DNA of 64,000 nt from Burkholderiales bacterium (lineage in GTDB: Bacteria > Pseudomonadota > Gammaproteobacteria > Burkholderiales > Burkholderiaceae_C). Where the stretch lies: contig JAGWTU010000022.1 in NCBI GenBank assembly GCA_028868825.1, forward strand, positions 20,142 through 84,141, in the 5' to 3' direction. The stretch's first letter is position 1; each line of letters opens with the position of its first letter. Positions 1 to 8,419 of the stretch are shown one piece after another. Below the pieces are notes generated by a model. That model saw only the letters and a list, made by a program, of their open reading frames with translations. It was not told the DNA's origin and searched no databases. Position numbers and translations under genes: made by a program.

Positions 1-11
1 AGGCCCAGGCC

Positions 12-680
12 ATGCGCATCCTGCTGGTCGAGGACGACGAGATGATCGGCGACAGCCTGCGGCTGGCGCTGCGCCGCCAGGGCTACGCCGCCGACTGGGT
101 GCGCGACGGCCGCGCTGCCGACGCCGTGCTCGCCAGCGAGCGCTTCGACGCCGTGCTGCTCGACCTCGGGCTGCCGCAGCGCAGCGGCATCGAGGTGCTG
201 CGCGCGCTGCGCGGGCGCGGCGACGCGACGCCGGTGATCGTGCTCACGGCGCGCGACACGCTCGCCGACAAGGTCGCCGGGCTCGACGCCGGCGCCGACG
301 ACTACCTCGTCAAGCCCTTCGAGCTCGACGAGCTGCTGGCGCGGCTGCGCGCGCTCGGCCGCCGCGCCGCGGGGCGCGTCGAGACCGCCATCCAGGTCGG
401 CGACCTGCGGCTCGACCCGGCGACGCGCGAGGTCAGCCGTGCCGGCCGCGCGATCGCGCTGTCGGCGCGCGAATTCGCCGTGCTGCAGGCCCTCGTCGAG
501 CGCCCGGGCGCCGTGCTCTCGCGCGCCCAGCTCGAGGACCGGCTCTACGGCTGGGGCGAGGAACTCGAGAGCAATGCCATCAGCGTCTACGTGCACCAGC
601 TGCGGCGCAAGCTCGGCGACGACCTCATCCACACCCAGCGCGGCGTCGGCTATTACGTCGGACCGGCGAAATCCGGCTGA
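12..680 (+). CDS. OmpR-family response regulator (QseB/PmrA-like)
   Basis: Cytoplasmic DNA-binding response regulator of 222 residues. The receiver domain (about 1-115) has the acidic pair D8/D9, the phosphoacceptor D51 in the LLDLGLP motif and a KPF motif near 102-104. A winged-helix Trans_reg_C domain fills 125-220. It lies 5 bases ahead of a histidine kinase gene, so the two form one operon and a cognate pair. The protein style resembles QseB/PmrA/TctD regulators, which bind direct repeats of CTTAAT type. Such repeats occur just downstream, in front of the degP-like gene, which is therefore the likely target. The signal sensed is unknown. Only 11 bases precede the start, so the promoter lies outside the window. 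Confidence 0.93.
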   Translation: MRILLVEDDEMIGDSLRLALRRQGYAADWVRDGRAADAVLASERFDAVLLDLGLPQRSGIEVLRALRGRGDATPVIVLTARDTLADKVAGLDAGADDYLVKPFELDELLARLRALGRRAAGRVETAIQVGDLRLDPATREVSRAGRAIALSAREFAVLQALVERPGAVLSRAQLEDRLYGWGEELESNAISVYVHQLRRKLGDDLIHTQRGVGYYVGPAKSG

Positions 681-685
681 GCGAC

Positions 686-2095
686 ATGGCGGCCACGAGC
701 GAGCTGAACCGCAGGGACGCCATGAGCGCCGCGCACGGCGACGGCGGCGCGAAGTCGCTGCGCCTGCGCTTGTTCGCCTTCCTGCTCGGCCTCGCCGCGG
801 TGGCCGCCGTCGGCGTCGGCGGCGCGACCTACTTCAGCGTCCGCGCCGAGGCCGATGCGCTGTTCGACTACCAGCTGCGCCAGATGGCGCTGTCGCTGCG
901 CGACCAGGGCCGCATCCCCGATGCCGATCGCGCGGCGCTGCAAAGCGGCGAATTCGATTACGTCGTCCAGGTCTGGTCGGTCGACGGCGTCGAGCTCTAC
1001 AGCACGCTGCCGGCCCCGCCGCTGCCGCCGCGCGCCGTGCTCGGCTACAGCACGGCCGAGGTCGCCGGCAAGCGCTGGCGTTCGTTCAGCGCTGCGACGC
1101 CGCTGCGCATCGTCCAGGTCGCGCAGCCGCTGGCCGTGCGCACGCGGCTCGCGGCGGCGGCGGCCGGACGCAGCGTGCTGCCGATCGTCGTCGCGGCGCC
1201 GCTGGTCGCGCTCGCGATCTGGTGGCTCGTCGGCGCCTCGCTGGCGCCGCTGGCGCGCGTCGCCGGCGCGGCACGCGAGCGCCGCGTCGACCAGCTTGCG
1301 CCGCTGCCGCTGGCCGGCCTGCCATCCGAAGTGACGCCGCTCGTGCGGTCGTTCAACGCACTGCTCGAGCGGCTCGACGCCGCGTTCGTCGCGCAGCGCG
1401 ACTTCGTCGCCGACGCGGCGCACGAGCTGCGCTCGCCGCTGACCGCGCTCAAGCTCCAGCTCGGCCTGCTGCGCGGCGCCGGCGACGCGGCCGAGCGCGA
1501 CGACGCCATCGCGCGGCTGGCGACCGGCATCGACCGCGCGCAGCGGCTCGTCGAGCAACTGCTCGCGCTGGCGCGCGCCGAGCCGGGCGCGGCGGCGCCG
1601 CAGCTGCCGATCGACCTCGCCGAGGTGCTGCGCGCGGCCGCCGCCGACAGCCAGGCGCTGGCCGCCGCGCGCGGCGCGACGATCACGGTCGACGCCCCGG
1701 CGACGCTGCCCTGGCGCGGCGACGCGCAATCGCTGCGCAGCCTCGCCCGCAACCTCGTCGACAACGCGCTGCTGCATGGCGGCCAGGTCGACCATGGCGG
1801 CACGGCGCCGCAAGTCGCGCTGAGCCTGACGACCGCCGAAGGCGCGGCGATCATCCGCGTCGACGACAACGGCCCCGGCATCCCGCCGGCAGAGCGCGAG
1901 TCGGCCTTCGACCGCTTCCGCCGGCGCGCCCAGGGCGGCGGTGCAGGCGGCGGCGGCAGCGGCCTGGGTCTGGCGATCGTGCGCCGCGTCGCCGAGCAGC
2001 ATGGCGGCAGCGCGACGCTGGCGACCTCGCCGCAGGGCGGCCTGCGCGCCGAAGTGCGGCTGCCGCCGATGACGGCCGCCGACCCCGCGCCTTAA
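686..2095 (+). CDS. Sensor histidine kinase (QseC/TctE-like)
   Basis: Membrane sensor kinase of up to 469 residues, partner of the preceding regulator. Membrane segments are visible near residues 28-48 and 164-184, enclosing a short periplasmic sensor of about 115 residues. A short linker leads to the HisKA domain with phosphoacceptor H246 in the AAHELRSPL motif. The ATPase domain carries the N box (NLVDNAL), the G1 box (DDNGPGIP) and the glycine-rich G2 box (GSGLGLAI). Starts at 686 or 722 (second Met, 36 bases in) are both possible, because neither has a strong ribosome binding site. A glycine-rich insertion precedes the G2 box. The ligand cannot be read from the sequence. Confidence 0.92.
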   Translation: MAATSELNRRDAMSAAHGDGGAKSLRLRLFAFLLGLAAVAAVGVGGATYFSVRAEADALFDYQLRQMALSLRDQGRIPDADRAALQSGEFDYVVQVWSVDGVELYSTLPAPPLPPRAVLGYSTAEVAGKRWRSFSAATPLRIVQVAQPLAVRTRLAAAAAGRSVLPIVVAAPLVALAIWWLVGASLAPLARVAGAARERRVDQLAPLPLAGLPSEVTPLVRSFNALLERLDAAFVAQRDFVADAAHELRSPLTALKLQLGLLRGAGDAAERDDAIARLATGIDRAQRLVEQLLALARAEPGAAAPQLPIDLAEVLRAAAADSQALAAARGATITVDAPATLPWRGDAQSLRSLARNLVDNALLHGGQVDHGGTAPQVALSLTTAEGAAIIRVDDNGPGIPPAERESAFDRFRRRAQGGGAGGGGSGLGLAIVRRVAEQHGGSATLATSPQGGLRAEVRLPPMTAADPAP

Positions 2096-2145
2096 TCTTG
2101 CCCTCATCCGGCCCTCACGCAGGGCTCATCGGCGCTTCCTACAGT
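2091..2145 (+). promoter_or_regulatory. Response-regulator box array and promoter of the degP-like gene
   Basis: Four hexamers, CTTAAT (2091), CTCATC (2103), CTCACG (2114) and CTCATC (2125), follow one another at steps of 12, 11 and 11 bases. This is the helical phasing typical of QseB/PmrA-type OmpR-family regulators (CTTAA-N5-CTTAA). A -10-like TACAGT lies at 2140-2145, so the last box occupies the -35 region, as expected for an activator. The array begins inside the stop codon region of the kinase gene. It is seen directly; the regulator assignment is inferred from proximity. Confidence 0.6.
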
Positions 2146-2192
2146 GAAGGGCATCGGCAGCACACCGCCGCCCGCAACAGGAGATCATCACC

Positions 2193-3689
2193 ATGAAGCG
2201 CACCCCTCTGGCCATCGCCTGCGCCGTCGCCATCGCCGGCCTCGTCGCCGCACCCGCCCAGGCCTGGAACCTGCCGTCGTGGATGCACGGCGCCTCGGAC
2301 GCCCAAAGCAGCACCGGGCCATCGACGACCACCAGCAGCGCACCGCTGAGCGCCACGCCGCTGCCGCCGGGCACGCTGCCGAACTACCGCGCCATCGTGC
2401 AGACCGAGGGCCCGGCCGTCGTCGGCGTGCTCGTCTCGGGCATGCACAACACGGCCAACGACGACGGCGACGGTCATACGCAGCAGATGACGCCGTTCAA
2501 CGGCCAGGACCCGTTCTTCCGCTTCTTCCAGGGCATCCCCGGCTTCTCGATGCCACCGCAGAGCGAGGTGCCGTTCCGCGGCCAGGGCTCGGGCTTCATC
2601 GTCAGCAGCGACGGCCTGATCCTCACCAACGCCCACGTCGTGCGCGAAGCCAAGCAGGTCAAGGTCAAGCTCGCCGACCGGCGCGAGTTCAACGCCAAGG
2701 TGCTCGGCAGCGACACCGCATCCGATATCGCGGTGATCAAGATCGATGCCCACAACCTGCCCGTCGTCACGCTGGGCGACAACCGCACGGCGCAGGTCGG
2801 CGACTGGGTGCTGGCGATCGGCGCGCCCTACGGCTTCGACGAGACCGCGACCCAGGGCATCGTCAGCGCCAAGGGACGCTCGCTCGGCGGCGACAGCTAC
2901 GTGCCCTTCATCCAGACCGACGCCGCGGTGAACCCCGGCAACTCCGGCGGCCCGCTGTTCGACGCCGAGGGCCGGGTGATCGGCATCAACGCCCAGATCT
3001 ACACGCACAGTGGCGGCTTCCAGGGGCTGGCGTTCGCTATCCCGATCGATGTCGCGCTCAAGGTCAAGAATCAGATCGTCGCCCATGGCCATGTCGACCA
3101 CGCGCGACTCGGCGTCACGGTGCAGGACCTGACCTCGCCGCTGGCGAAGTCCTTCGGCCTCAAGTCGCCCGACGGCGCGGTGATCTCGACGATCACCCCC
3201 GGATCGGCCGCCGCCGGCGCCGACCTCAAGGCCGGCGACGTGATCACCGCGATCGACGGCAAGCCGGTGCACACGGCCGGTGAGGTCTCGTCCTTCGTCG
3301 GCATGGCCGCGCCGGGCGAGAAACTGCATCTGACGGTGTGGCGCAACGGCGCCAGCCGCGACATCGGTGTCGCGCTGGGCACCGCCGGCCCGGGCCAGTC
3401 GACGCAGATGGCCAGGACCGAGCCCGGATCGCTGGGCCTGGAGGTGCGGCCGCTGCAGCGCGACGAACTCAAGCAGGCCGGCATCGACCACGGCCTGCTG
3501 ATCGAGGGCGTCGCCGGCCCCGCCGCCGAGGCCGGCATCCAGCCCGGTGACGTGCTGCTGGCGCTCAACGGCAAGCCGGTGAGCAACGTGCTGCAGGTGC
3601 ACCGCGCGCTCGAATCGCATCCGCACAACGTCGCCCTGCTGATCGACCGCAACGGCCAGCAGATCTTCGTGCCGGTCGACCTCGGATGA
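2193..3689 (+). CDS. Periplasmic serine protease, DegP/Do family
   Basis: 498-residue HtrA-type protease/chaperone that degrades misfolded periplasmic proteins. An N-terminal signal peptide ends near AQA (22-24). The trypsin-like domain has the catalytic triad H148 (TNAHVV), D178 (SDIAVIK) and S251 (NPGNSGGPL). A glycine/methionine-rich LA-type loop with FF residues lies around 105-120. Two PDZ domains follow, about 295-385 and 405-495. Length and order match Do proteases (DegP/DegQ/MucD). An AGGAG ribosome binding site precedes the ATG. It is preceded by a repeat array that the upstream two-component system probably reads, which suggests an envelope-stress circuit. DegP, DegQ and MucD cannot be told apart here. 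Confidence 0.95.
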   Translation: MKRTPLAIACAVAIAGLVAAPAQAWNLPSWMHGASDAQSSTGPSTTTSSAPLSATPLPPGTLPNYRAIVQTEGPAVVGVLVSGMHNTANDDGDGHTQQMTPFNGQDPFFRFFQGIPGFSMPPQSEVPFRGQGSGFIVSSDGLILTNAHVVREAKQVKVKLADRREFNAKVLGSDTASDIAVIKIDAHNLPVVTLGDNRTAQVGDWVLAIGAPYGFDETATQGIVSAKGRSLGGDSYVPFIQTDAAVNPGNSGGPLFDAEGRVIGINAQIYTHSGGFQGLAFAIPIDVALKVKNQIVAHGHVDHARLGVTVQDLTSPLAKSFGLKSPDGAVISTITPGSAAAGADLKAGDVITAIDGKPVHTAGEVSSFVGMAAPGEKLHLTVWRNGASRDIGVALGTAGPGQSTQMARTEPGSLGLEVRPLQRDELKQAGIDHGLLIEGVAGPAAEAGIQPGDVLLALNGKPVSNVLQVHRALESHPHNVALLIDRNGQQIFVPVDLG

Positions 3690-3724
3690 GTAGATCCCCG
3701 TCGACCATCCAACAGGAGCCCCTC

Positions 3725-4315
3725 ATGAAGAACCTCATCCCCACCGCCTGCGCCATCGCCGCCCTGGCCGCGCTCGGCTTCAGCACCGCCGCGCAGGCCC
3801 GCACCGAACCCGAGCTGGCGCATCTGCTGCACCGCGACGCCACGCAGCAATGGCGCGTCGAACGCGACGTCGCCCGAGGCCGGCTCGCCGAGCCGCATCT
3901 GGCCGCCGTCGAGAGCGCCGCGGCGCAGGCCTGGCGGGGCCAGGCGAGCGCGCTCGCCAGCGACCCCGCCGCGCTGCGCCGCGTCGCCGCGCAGGAGGCC
4001 GACTACGCGCGGGCGATCAGCGCCGCCGAGCGCGCGTCGCGCCATGCCCGCCGCATGACGGCGATGGAACGCCTGCACGACCGCGTCGCGACGCGGCGCG
4101 ATGCCGTGCAGCAGCAATGGATCGCCCACGGCGCGCGCACGGGCCGGCTCGGCGCGGCGCAGGTCGCCGCACTCGAGACCGCCCAGGCGCGCATCGCCCG
4201 CGACGAGGCGGCGATGAACCGTGCGGGCCCGATCTCGACCGCACAGGCCTTGCGGCTGCAGCATCTGCAGGACGTCCAGGACTGGGCCATCCGCACCGGC
4301 CACGCCAGCGCTTAG
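3725..4315 (+). CDS. Small exported helical protein of unknown function
   Basis: 196 residues beginning with a clear signal peptide (Lys-Asn start, hydrophobic stretch, AQA-type cleavage near 24-26). The ATG at 3725 is chosen over an in-frame ATG at 3686 because it follows an AGGAG site and starts the signal peptide. The mature part is alpha-helical and rich in Ala, Arg and Gln. It shows two loosely repeated helical units, each with a Gly-Arg-Leu start and a Val-Glu-x-Ala or Leu-Glu-x-Ala core (about 51-75 and 140-190). The gene follows the degP-like gene by 35 bases, so the two are probably co-transcribed and part of the same envelope response. The layout recalls Spy/CpxP-like helical periplasmic proteins, but I see no diagnostic motif. 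Confidence 0.8.
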   Translation: MKNLIPTACAIAALAALGFSTAAQARTEPELAHLLHRDATQQWRVERDVARGRLAEPHLAAVESAAAQAWRGQASALASDPAALRRVAAQEADYARAISAAERASRHARRMTAMERLHDRVATRRDAVQQQWIAHGARTGRLGAAQVAALETAQARIARDEAAMNRAGPISTAQALRLQHLQDVQDWAIRTGHASA

Positions 4316-4324
4316 CATCGCCTC

Positions 4325-4879
4325 GTGGACGATGACGACGATGACGATGGCCCGATCGAGGCGACGCGGCGCTGGCTCGAACGGGCCGTCATCGGCCTCA
4401 ACCTCTGCCCCTACGCGAAGTCCGTCCACGTCAAGGGGCAGATTCGCTGGGTGCTGAGCGCGGCGCGCGACGAGCCGTCGCTGCTCGAGGAGCTCGTCGC
4501 CGAACTGCAGCGCCTGGCCGCCACCGACGCCGGGACGGTCGACACGACGCTGCTGATCCACCCCGGCGTGCTCGCCGAGTTCGACGACTACAACGATTTC
4601 CTCGACGTCGCCGATGCGGCGCTCGAGGAACTGGGGCTCGAAGGCGTGCTGCAGATCGCGAGCTTCCACCCGCAGTACCGTTTCGCCGACGCCGACGCCG
4701 ACGATGTCGCCAACTGCACGAACCGCTCACCCTACCCGATGCTGCACCTGCTGCGCGAGGACAGCATCGAAGCCGCCGTGGCGTCGAATCCGGACGCGGC
4801 GTCGATCTACGAGCGCAATATCGAGACGCTGCGCCGCCTCGGCCACCGCGGCTGGCAGGCGCTGCTGCGCCGGCCCTGA
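4325..4879 (+). CDS. DUF1415 family protein
   Basis: 184-residue cytoplasmic protein with the DUF1415 signature: a conserved N-terminal helix (RRWLERAVIGLNLCPYAK) at about 15-32, followed by an acidic mixed alpha/beta body with HPGVL and SFHPQYRFAD motifs. The biochemical role of the family is unknown. The start is a GTG followed by a run of seven aspartates. It lies 9 bases after the previous stop, so it may be translated from the same message. No signal peptide or membrane segment is present. Confidence 0.88.
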   Translation: MDDDDDDDGPIEATRRWLERAVIGLNLCPYAKSVHVKGQIRWVLSAARDEPSLLEELVAELQRLAATDAGTVDTTLLIHPGVLAEFDDYNDFLDVADAALEELGLEGVLQIASFHPQYRFADADADDVANCTNRSPYPMLHLLREDSIEAAVASNPDAASIYERNIETLRRLGHRGWQALLRRP

Positions 4880-4887
4880 GTCGCGCC

Positions 4888-4906
4888 GCGGCCCGCTGCG
4901 GGCCGC
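4888..4906. terminator. Hairpin between convergent genes
   Basis: A perfect 7-base GCGGCCC/GGGCCGC stem with a 5-base loop lies between the stops of the convergent genes ending at 4879 (+) and 4924 (-). There is no U tract, so it is at best a bidirectional attenuating hairpin. Confidence 0.35.
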
Positions 4907-4923
4907 AGGGCTTCAGGTCGGGC

Positions 4924-5343
4924 TCAGGTCTTGACGAGGTCGGAGACGACGGCCTTCGTCGCTTCGATGAGCTTGTCCTTGGCCAGCGCCTTGCACTGGG
5001 CGTCGTCGGACTTGGCGATGGCATCGAAGGCGGTGGCCGTCTTCGCGGGGCGGAACAGCACCGCCTTGAGCGACGGCGTCAGCGGCAGCAGCATCACGCG
5101 CGCGGTGACGACGCAGGCGCCGGCCGTCGTCACGCCGCCCTCGACCTGGCTCGAGATGGCCCAGCGGCTCGCCGGATAGACCTTCCAGACATTCGCCGGG
5201 ACGTTCTCCTTCATCACCGCGATCGCGTCGGCCGAACTCATGATGCGGTCGCTGGAGTGATCGACGAAATTCGTCTTCGGGCCGGCAGCGAAGGCCGTGG
5301 CGGCGGTCATCAGGAGGGCGGATAGCGCGATCGCTTGCTTCAT
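4924..5343 (-). CDS. Small secreted protein of unknown function
   Basis: 139 residues with a typical signal peptide (MKQ start, hydrophobic core, AFA-A cleavage near 20). The mature part is small and soluble, with two cysteines (near 77 and 116) that could form a disulfide. I recognise no domain. It stands alone on the minus strand, convergent with the DUF1415 gene and divergent from the acyl-CoA synthetase/acetyltransferase gene. A GGAGAG-like sequence lies about 15 bases upstream of the ATG, rather far for a ribosome binding site. Confidence 0.75.
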   Translation of the reverse strand: MKQAIALSALLMTAATAFAAGPKTNFVDHSSDRIMSSADAIAVMKENVPANVWKVYPASRWAISSQVEGGVTTAGACVVTARVMLLPLTPSLKAVLFRPAKTATAFDAIAKSDDAQCKALAKDKLIEATKAVVSDLVKT

Positions 5344-5586
5344 TCGGCACCTGTGCAGGGTTGGAGAGACGCCCTTCGGTCTCGGGGGCGCCGCGAAGTG
5401 TAATCACGACTGCAGCCCTTGCGCCGCAGATGGGACGGCCGGGATTTCACCTGAAGCGTCGGCGGAGCCGCGCCGAGGACCAGGAAATCAACCGACTGAA
5501 GTCGGGCCTGTGGCTCGGCAACCCCTCGATCGACCGGTCTGAAACCGAAATGATCCGCGTCATGTTCGGGTAACCCCGGATGACCT
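5344..5586. other. Divergent intergenic region
   Basis: 243 bases between two divergently transcribed genes. It must hold both promoters. I see no strong -35/-10 pair, operator or small gene that I can defend. Confidence 0.4.
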
Positions 5587-8247
5587 ATGCTGCGCTTTGC
5601 TGCAGATCGACAGCGCCTCGTCACCCTGGCCGTGGACCGACATTTCCTCACCCCGCTGTTCAGCCCCAAATCGGTCGTCGTCTTCGCCGGCGACCCCGAA
5701 GCCCCGACGCCGGCCACGCGCGAGGCGCTGACGCTGCGCCAGGCGCTGGCCAGCGGCGGCTACCAGGGCCAGATCACCTGGCTCGACATCCACATGAGCG
5801 GCACGCTGGGCGACCTCGCCCATGCGCGCTCCGACCTCGCCATCGTCGCCCTGCCGCACGACCAGGTGCTGCCGGCGCTCGAGGTCGCCTGCCGCATCCG
5901 TTGCCGCGCCGCGCTCGTGCTGTCCAGCGGCATGCCGGCGTCGCTGTGCACCGAGCTGCAGCAGACGGCGCGCCGCCACGGCGTGCACCTGCTGGGCCCG
6001 AACAGCCTCGGCCTGCAGCGCCCGGCGCTGAAGTTCAACGCCAGCGGCCTCGGTCCGCTGGCCGCGCCGGGTCCGCTGGCGCTGGTCTCGCAATCGGGCG
6101 CGCTGACCTCGGCGATGCTCGACTGGGCGCAGGCCCATGGCGTGGGCTTCTCGACCGTCGTCTCGCTCGGCCCCAACACCGCCGTCGAACTGCCGCAGGT
6201 GCTGGACTTCCTCGCCGGCGACAGCAGCACGCAGAGCATCCTCGTCTACATGGAAGGCATCCGCAACGCGCGCCGCTTCATGAGCGCGATGCGCGCCGCC
6301 GCCAGCGCCAAGCCGGTGGTGGTGATGAAGTCGGGCCGGCGCGCCTCGGGCTCGCGCGTCGCGCTGACCCATTCGGCGGCCATCGTCGGCGAGGACGATG
6401 TCTTCGACGCCGCGCTGCGCCGTGCCGGCGTCGTGCGCGTGCGCCAGTTCACGCAGATGTTCTCGGCCGCGCAATGCCTCGCGTCGCGTTTCCGGCCGGT
6501 GGGCAACCGGCTGGCCATCATCACCAACGGCGGCGGCCCGGCCGTGCTCGCCGCCGACTGGGCCGAGGGCGTGGGCCTGCGCACCGAGCGCGTCGAGGAC
6601 CTGGGCGAGAACGCCGATGGCGCGGCCTACGTGGCCGCGATGCAGGCCGCGGTCGAAGACAAGGAGATCGACGGCGCGCTGCTGATCCATGCGCCGAAGG
6701 CCGGCGTCGACACCGCGGCACTGACCGAGGCCGTCGGTGCCGCGTTCCTGCCCAGCGGCAAGCCGGTGCTCGGCTGCTGGATGGGCGAGGCCAGCGTGCG
6801 CGCCGCGCGCGAGAGCCTGGCGCTGCGCCACATGCCGGTGTTCCGCACGCCCGAGGGCGCCGTCGACGCGTTCAACAGCATCGCCAGCTTCTACCGCAAC
6901 CAGCAACTGCTGACGCAGACCCCGCCGCCGCTGGGCGGTGGCGCGCAGCCCGACACCGAGGGCGCGCGGCTGCTGATCGAGGGCGTGCTCGCCGAGCGCC
7001 GCCGCGTGCTCACCGAGATGGAGAGCAAGGCGCTGCTCGCCGCCTTCCACATCCCGGTGACGCGCACGATGCTCGCGCGCAGCGCCAACGAGGCGATGCT
7101 GATCGCCAGCCAGCTCGGCTACCCGGTGGCGCTGAAGATCGATTCGCCCGACATCACCCACAAGAGCGATGTCCACGGCGTGATCCTCGACGTCGGCAGC
7201 GCGACGCAGGTGCGCGACCGCTACCAGGAGATGCTCGAGGCGGTGGCGCTGGCCCAGCCCGGCGCGCGCATCAACGGCATCACGATCCAGCCGATGGCGG
7301 GGCGCCGGCGCGGGCGCGAGGTCTTCGTCGGCCTGACGACCGACGAGGCCTTCGGCCCCGTCATCACCTTCGGCGCCGGCGGCACGATGATCGAGCTGAT
7401 CGCCGACCGCGCGATGGAGCTGCCGCCGCTGAACCAGTTCCTGGCCAACCGGCTGATCGAGCGCGCCCGCGTCGCCGAGATGCTCGGCGCCTGGCGCGGC
7501 GCGCCGCCGGCCAGCCACGAGGCGCTCGAGCGCGTGCTGCTGCGCGTCAGCGAGATGGTCTGCGCGCTGCCCCAGCTGCGCGAGATGGACATCAACCCGC
7601 TGATCGTCGACGAGGACGGCGTCGTCGCCGTCGACGCGCGCATCGTCGTCGAGAGCGCCGCGCAGTCCACCGGCACCTACGGCCACCTCGCGATCCTGCC
7701 CTACCCCGCGGGGCAGGAACGCGAGTGGCCGCTGAAGGACGGCGGCCTCTACACGATCCGCCCGATCCGCCCCGACGACGCCGAGATGCTGCAGTCGCTG
7801 GTGCGCGGGCTGTCGCAGGAGAGCCGCTACTTCCGCTTCGCCAGCGCGCTGCCCGAGCTGCCGGCGCGCATGCTGGCGCGCTTCACGCTGATCGACTACG
7901 ACCGCGAGATGGCGCTCGTGGCCGTGCACAAGGAGCGCCACACCGACGCCGAGGGCAACGTCGGCGAGGTCGAGCGCATCATCGGCGTCAGCCGCATCGT
8001 CACCAACCCCGACGGCGTCAGCTGCGAGTTCGCGCTCGTCGTCGCCGACGACTACACCGGCCGCGGGCTGGGCGCGCGGCTGATGATGTCGATCGCCGAG
8101 GTCGCGCGCAGCCAGGGGCTGTCCGAGATCATGGGTCTGATCCTCGTCAACAACGCCGGCATGCTGCGCCTGATGAGCGGGCTGGGCTACCAGATCGCGC
8201 CGTTTGCGGAGGACCCGGACTTCAAGATCGCGACCAAGGCACTGTGA
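5587..8247 (+). CDS. NDP-forming acyl-CoA synthetase/GNAT acetyltransferase fusion (Pat/PatZ-like)
   Basis: 886 residues. Domain order is a CoA-binding Rossmann domain (about 15-115), succinyl-CoA-ligase-like domains (about 150-450), an ATP-grasp domain (about 470-700) and a C-terminal GNAT domain (about 720-886) with the acetyl-CoA-binding GRGLGARLM loop. This is the layout of PatZ/Pat-type lysine acetyltransferases, which acetylate acetyl-CoA synthetase and other enzymes. In such proteins the synthetase part is usually a regulatory sensor. The ATG at 5587 gives 15 extra residues ahead of the normal family start. A GTG at 5632 (VDRHFLTPLF) fits family N-termini better. Neither has a clear ribosome binding site. 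The gene appears to be monocistronic. Confidence 0.9.
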   Translation: MLRFAADRQRLVTLAVDRHFLTPLFSPKSVVVFAGDPEAPTPATREALTLRQALASGGYQGQITWLDIHMSGTLGDLAHARSDLAIVALPHDQVLPALEVACRIRCRAALVLSSGMPASLCTELQQTARRHGVHLLGPNSLGLQRPALKFNASGLGPLAAPGPLALVSQSGALTSAMLDWAQAHGVGFSTVVSLGPNTAVELPQVLDFLAGDSSTQSILVYMEGIRNARRFMSAMRAAASAKPVVVMKSGRRASGSRVALTHSAAIVGEDDVFDAALRRAGVVRVRQFTQMFSAAQCLASRFRPVGNRLAIITNGGGPAVLAADWAEGVGLRTERVEDLGENADGAAYVAAMQAAVEDKEIDGALLIHAPKAGVDTAALTEAVGAAFLPSGKPVLGCWMGEASVRAARESLALRHMPVFRTPEGAVDAFNSIASFYRNQQLLTQTPPPLGGGAQPDTEGARLLIEGVLAERRRVLTEMESKALLAAFHIPVTRTMLARSANEAMLIASQLGYPVALKIDSPDITHKSDVHGVILDVGSATQVRDRYQEMLEAVALAQPGARINGITIQPMAGRRRGREVFVGLTTDEAFGPVITFGAGGTMIELIADRAMELPPLNQFLANRLIERARVAEMLGAWRGAPPASHEALERVLLRVSEMVCALPQLREMDINPLIVDEDGVVAVDARIVVESAAQSTGTYGHLAILPYPAGQEREWPLKDGGLYTIRPIRPDDAEMLQSLVRGLSQESRYFRFASALPELPARMLARFTLIDYDREMALVAVHKERHTDAEGNVGEVERIIGVSRIVTNPDGVSCEFALVVADDYTGRGLGARLMMSIAEVARSQGLSEIMGLILVNNAGMLRLMSGLGYQIAPFAEDPDFKIATKAL

Positions 8248-8316
8248 ATTCCGGACGCTGGCGATCGACGCGGTGCGAGAAATCGCCCCCGTCGTGATCT
8301 GAGTCATGTCCGGCCC

Positions 8317-8344
8317 TTGGTCGACGCGCCGAACGGGCTAGACT
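8317..8344 (+). promoter_or_regulatory. Possible sigma-70-type promoter of the 2-oxoacid oxidoreductase cluster
   Basis: TTGGTC (8317) and TAGACT (8339) separated by 16 bases lie about 75 bases upstream of the first gene of the cluster. The match is moderate. No clear FNR palindrome is present, although an imperfect TGATC-TGA-GTCA lies at 8295-8306. Confidence 0.3.
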
Positions 8345-8419
8345 GCGGGCCCAGCGACCAGGCCCCCTGCCCCATGCTGCCGATGGGAGCGCGACGGGAG
8401 CCCGGCGAGGAGACCCATC

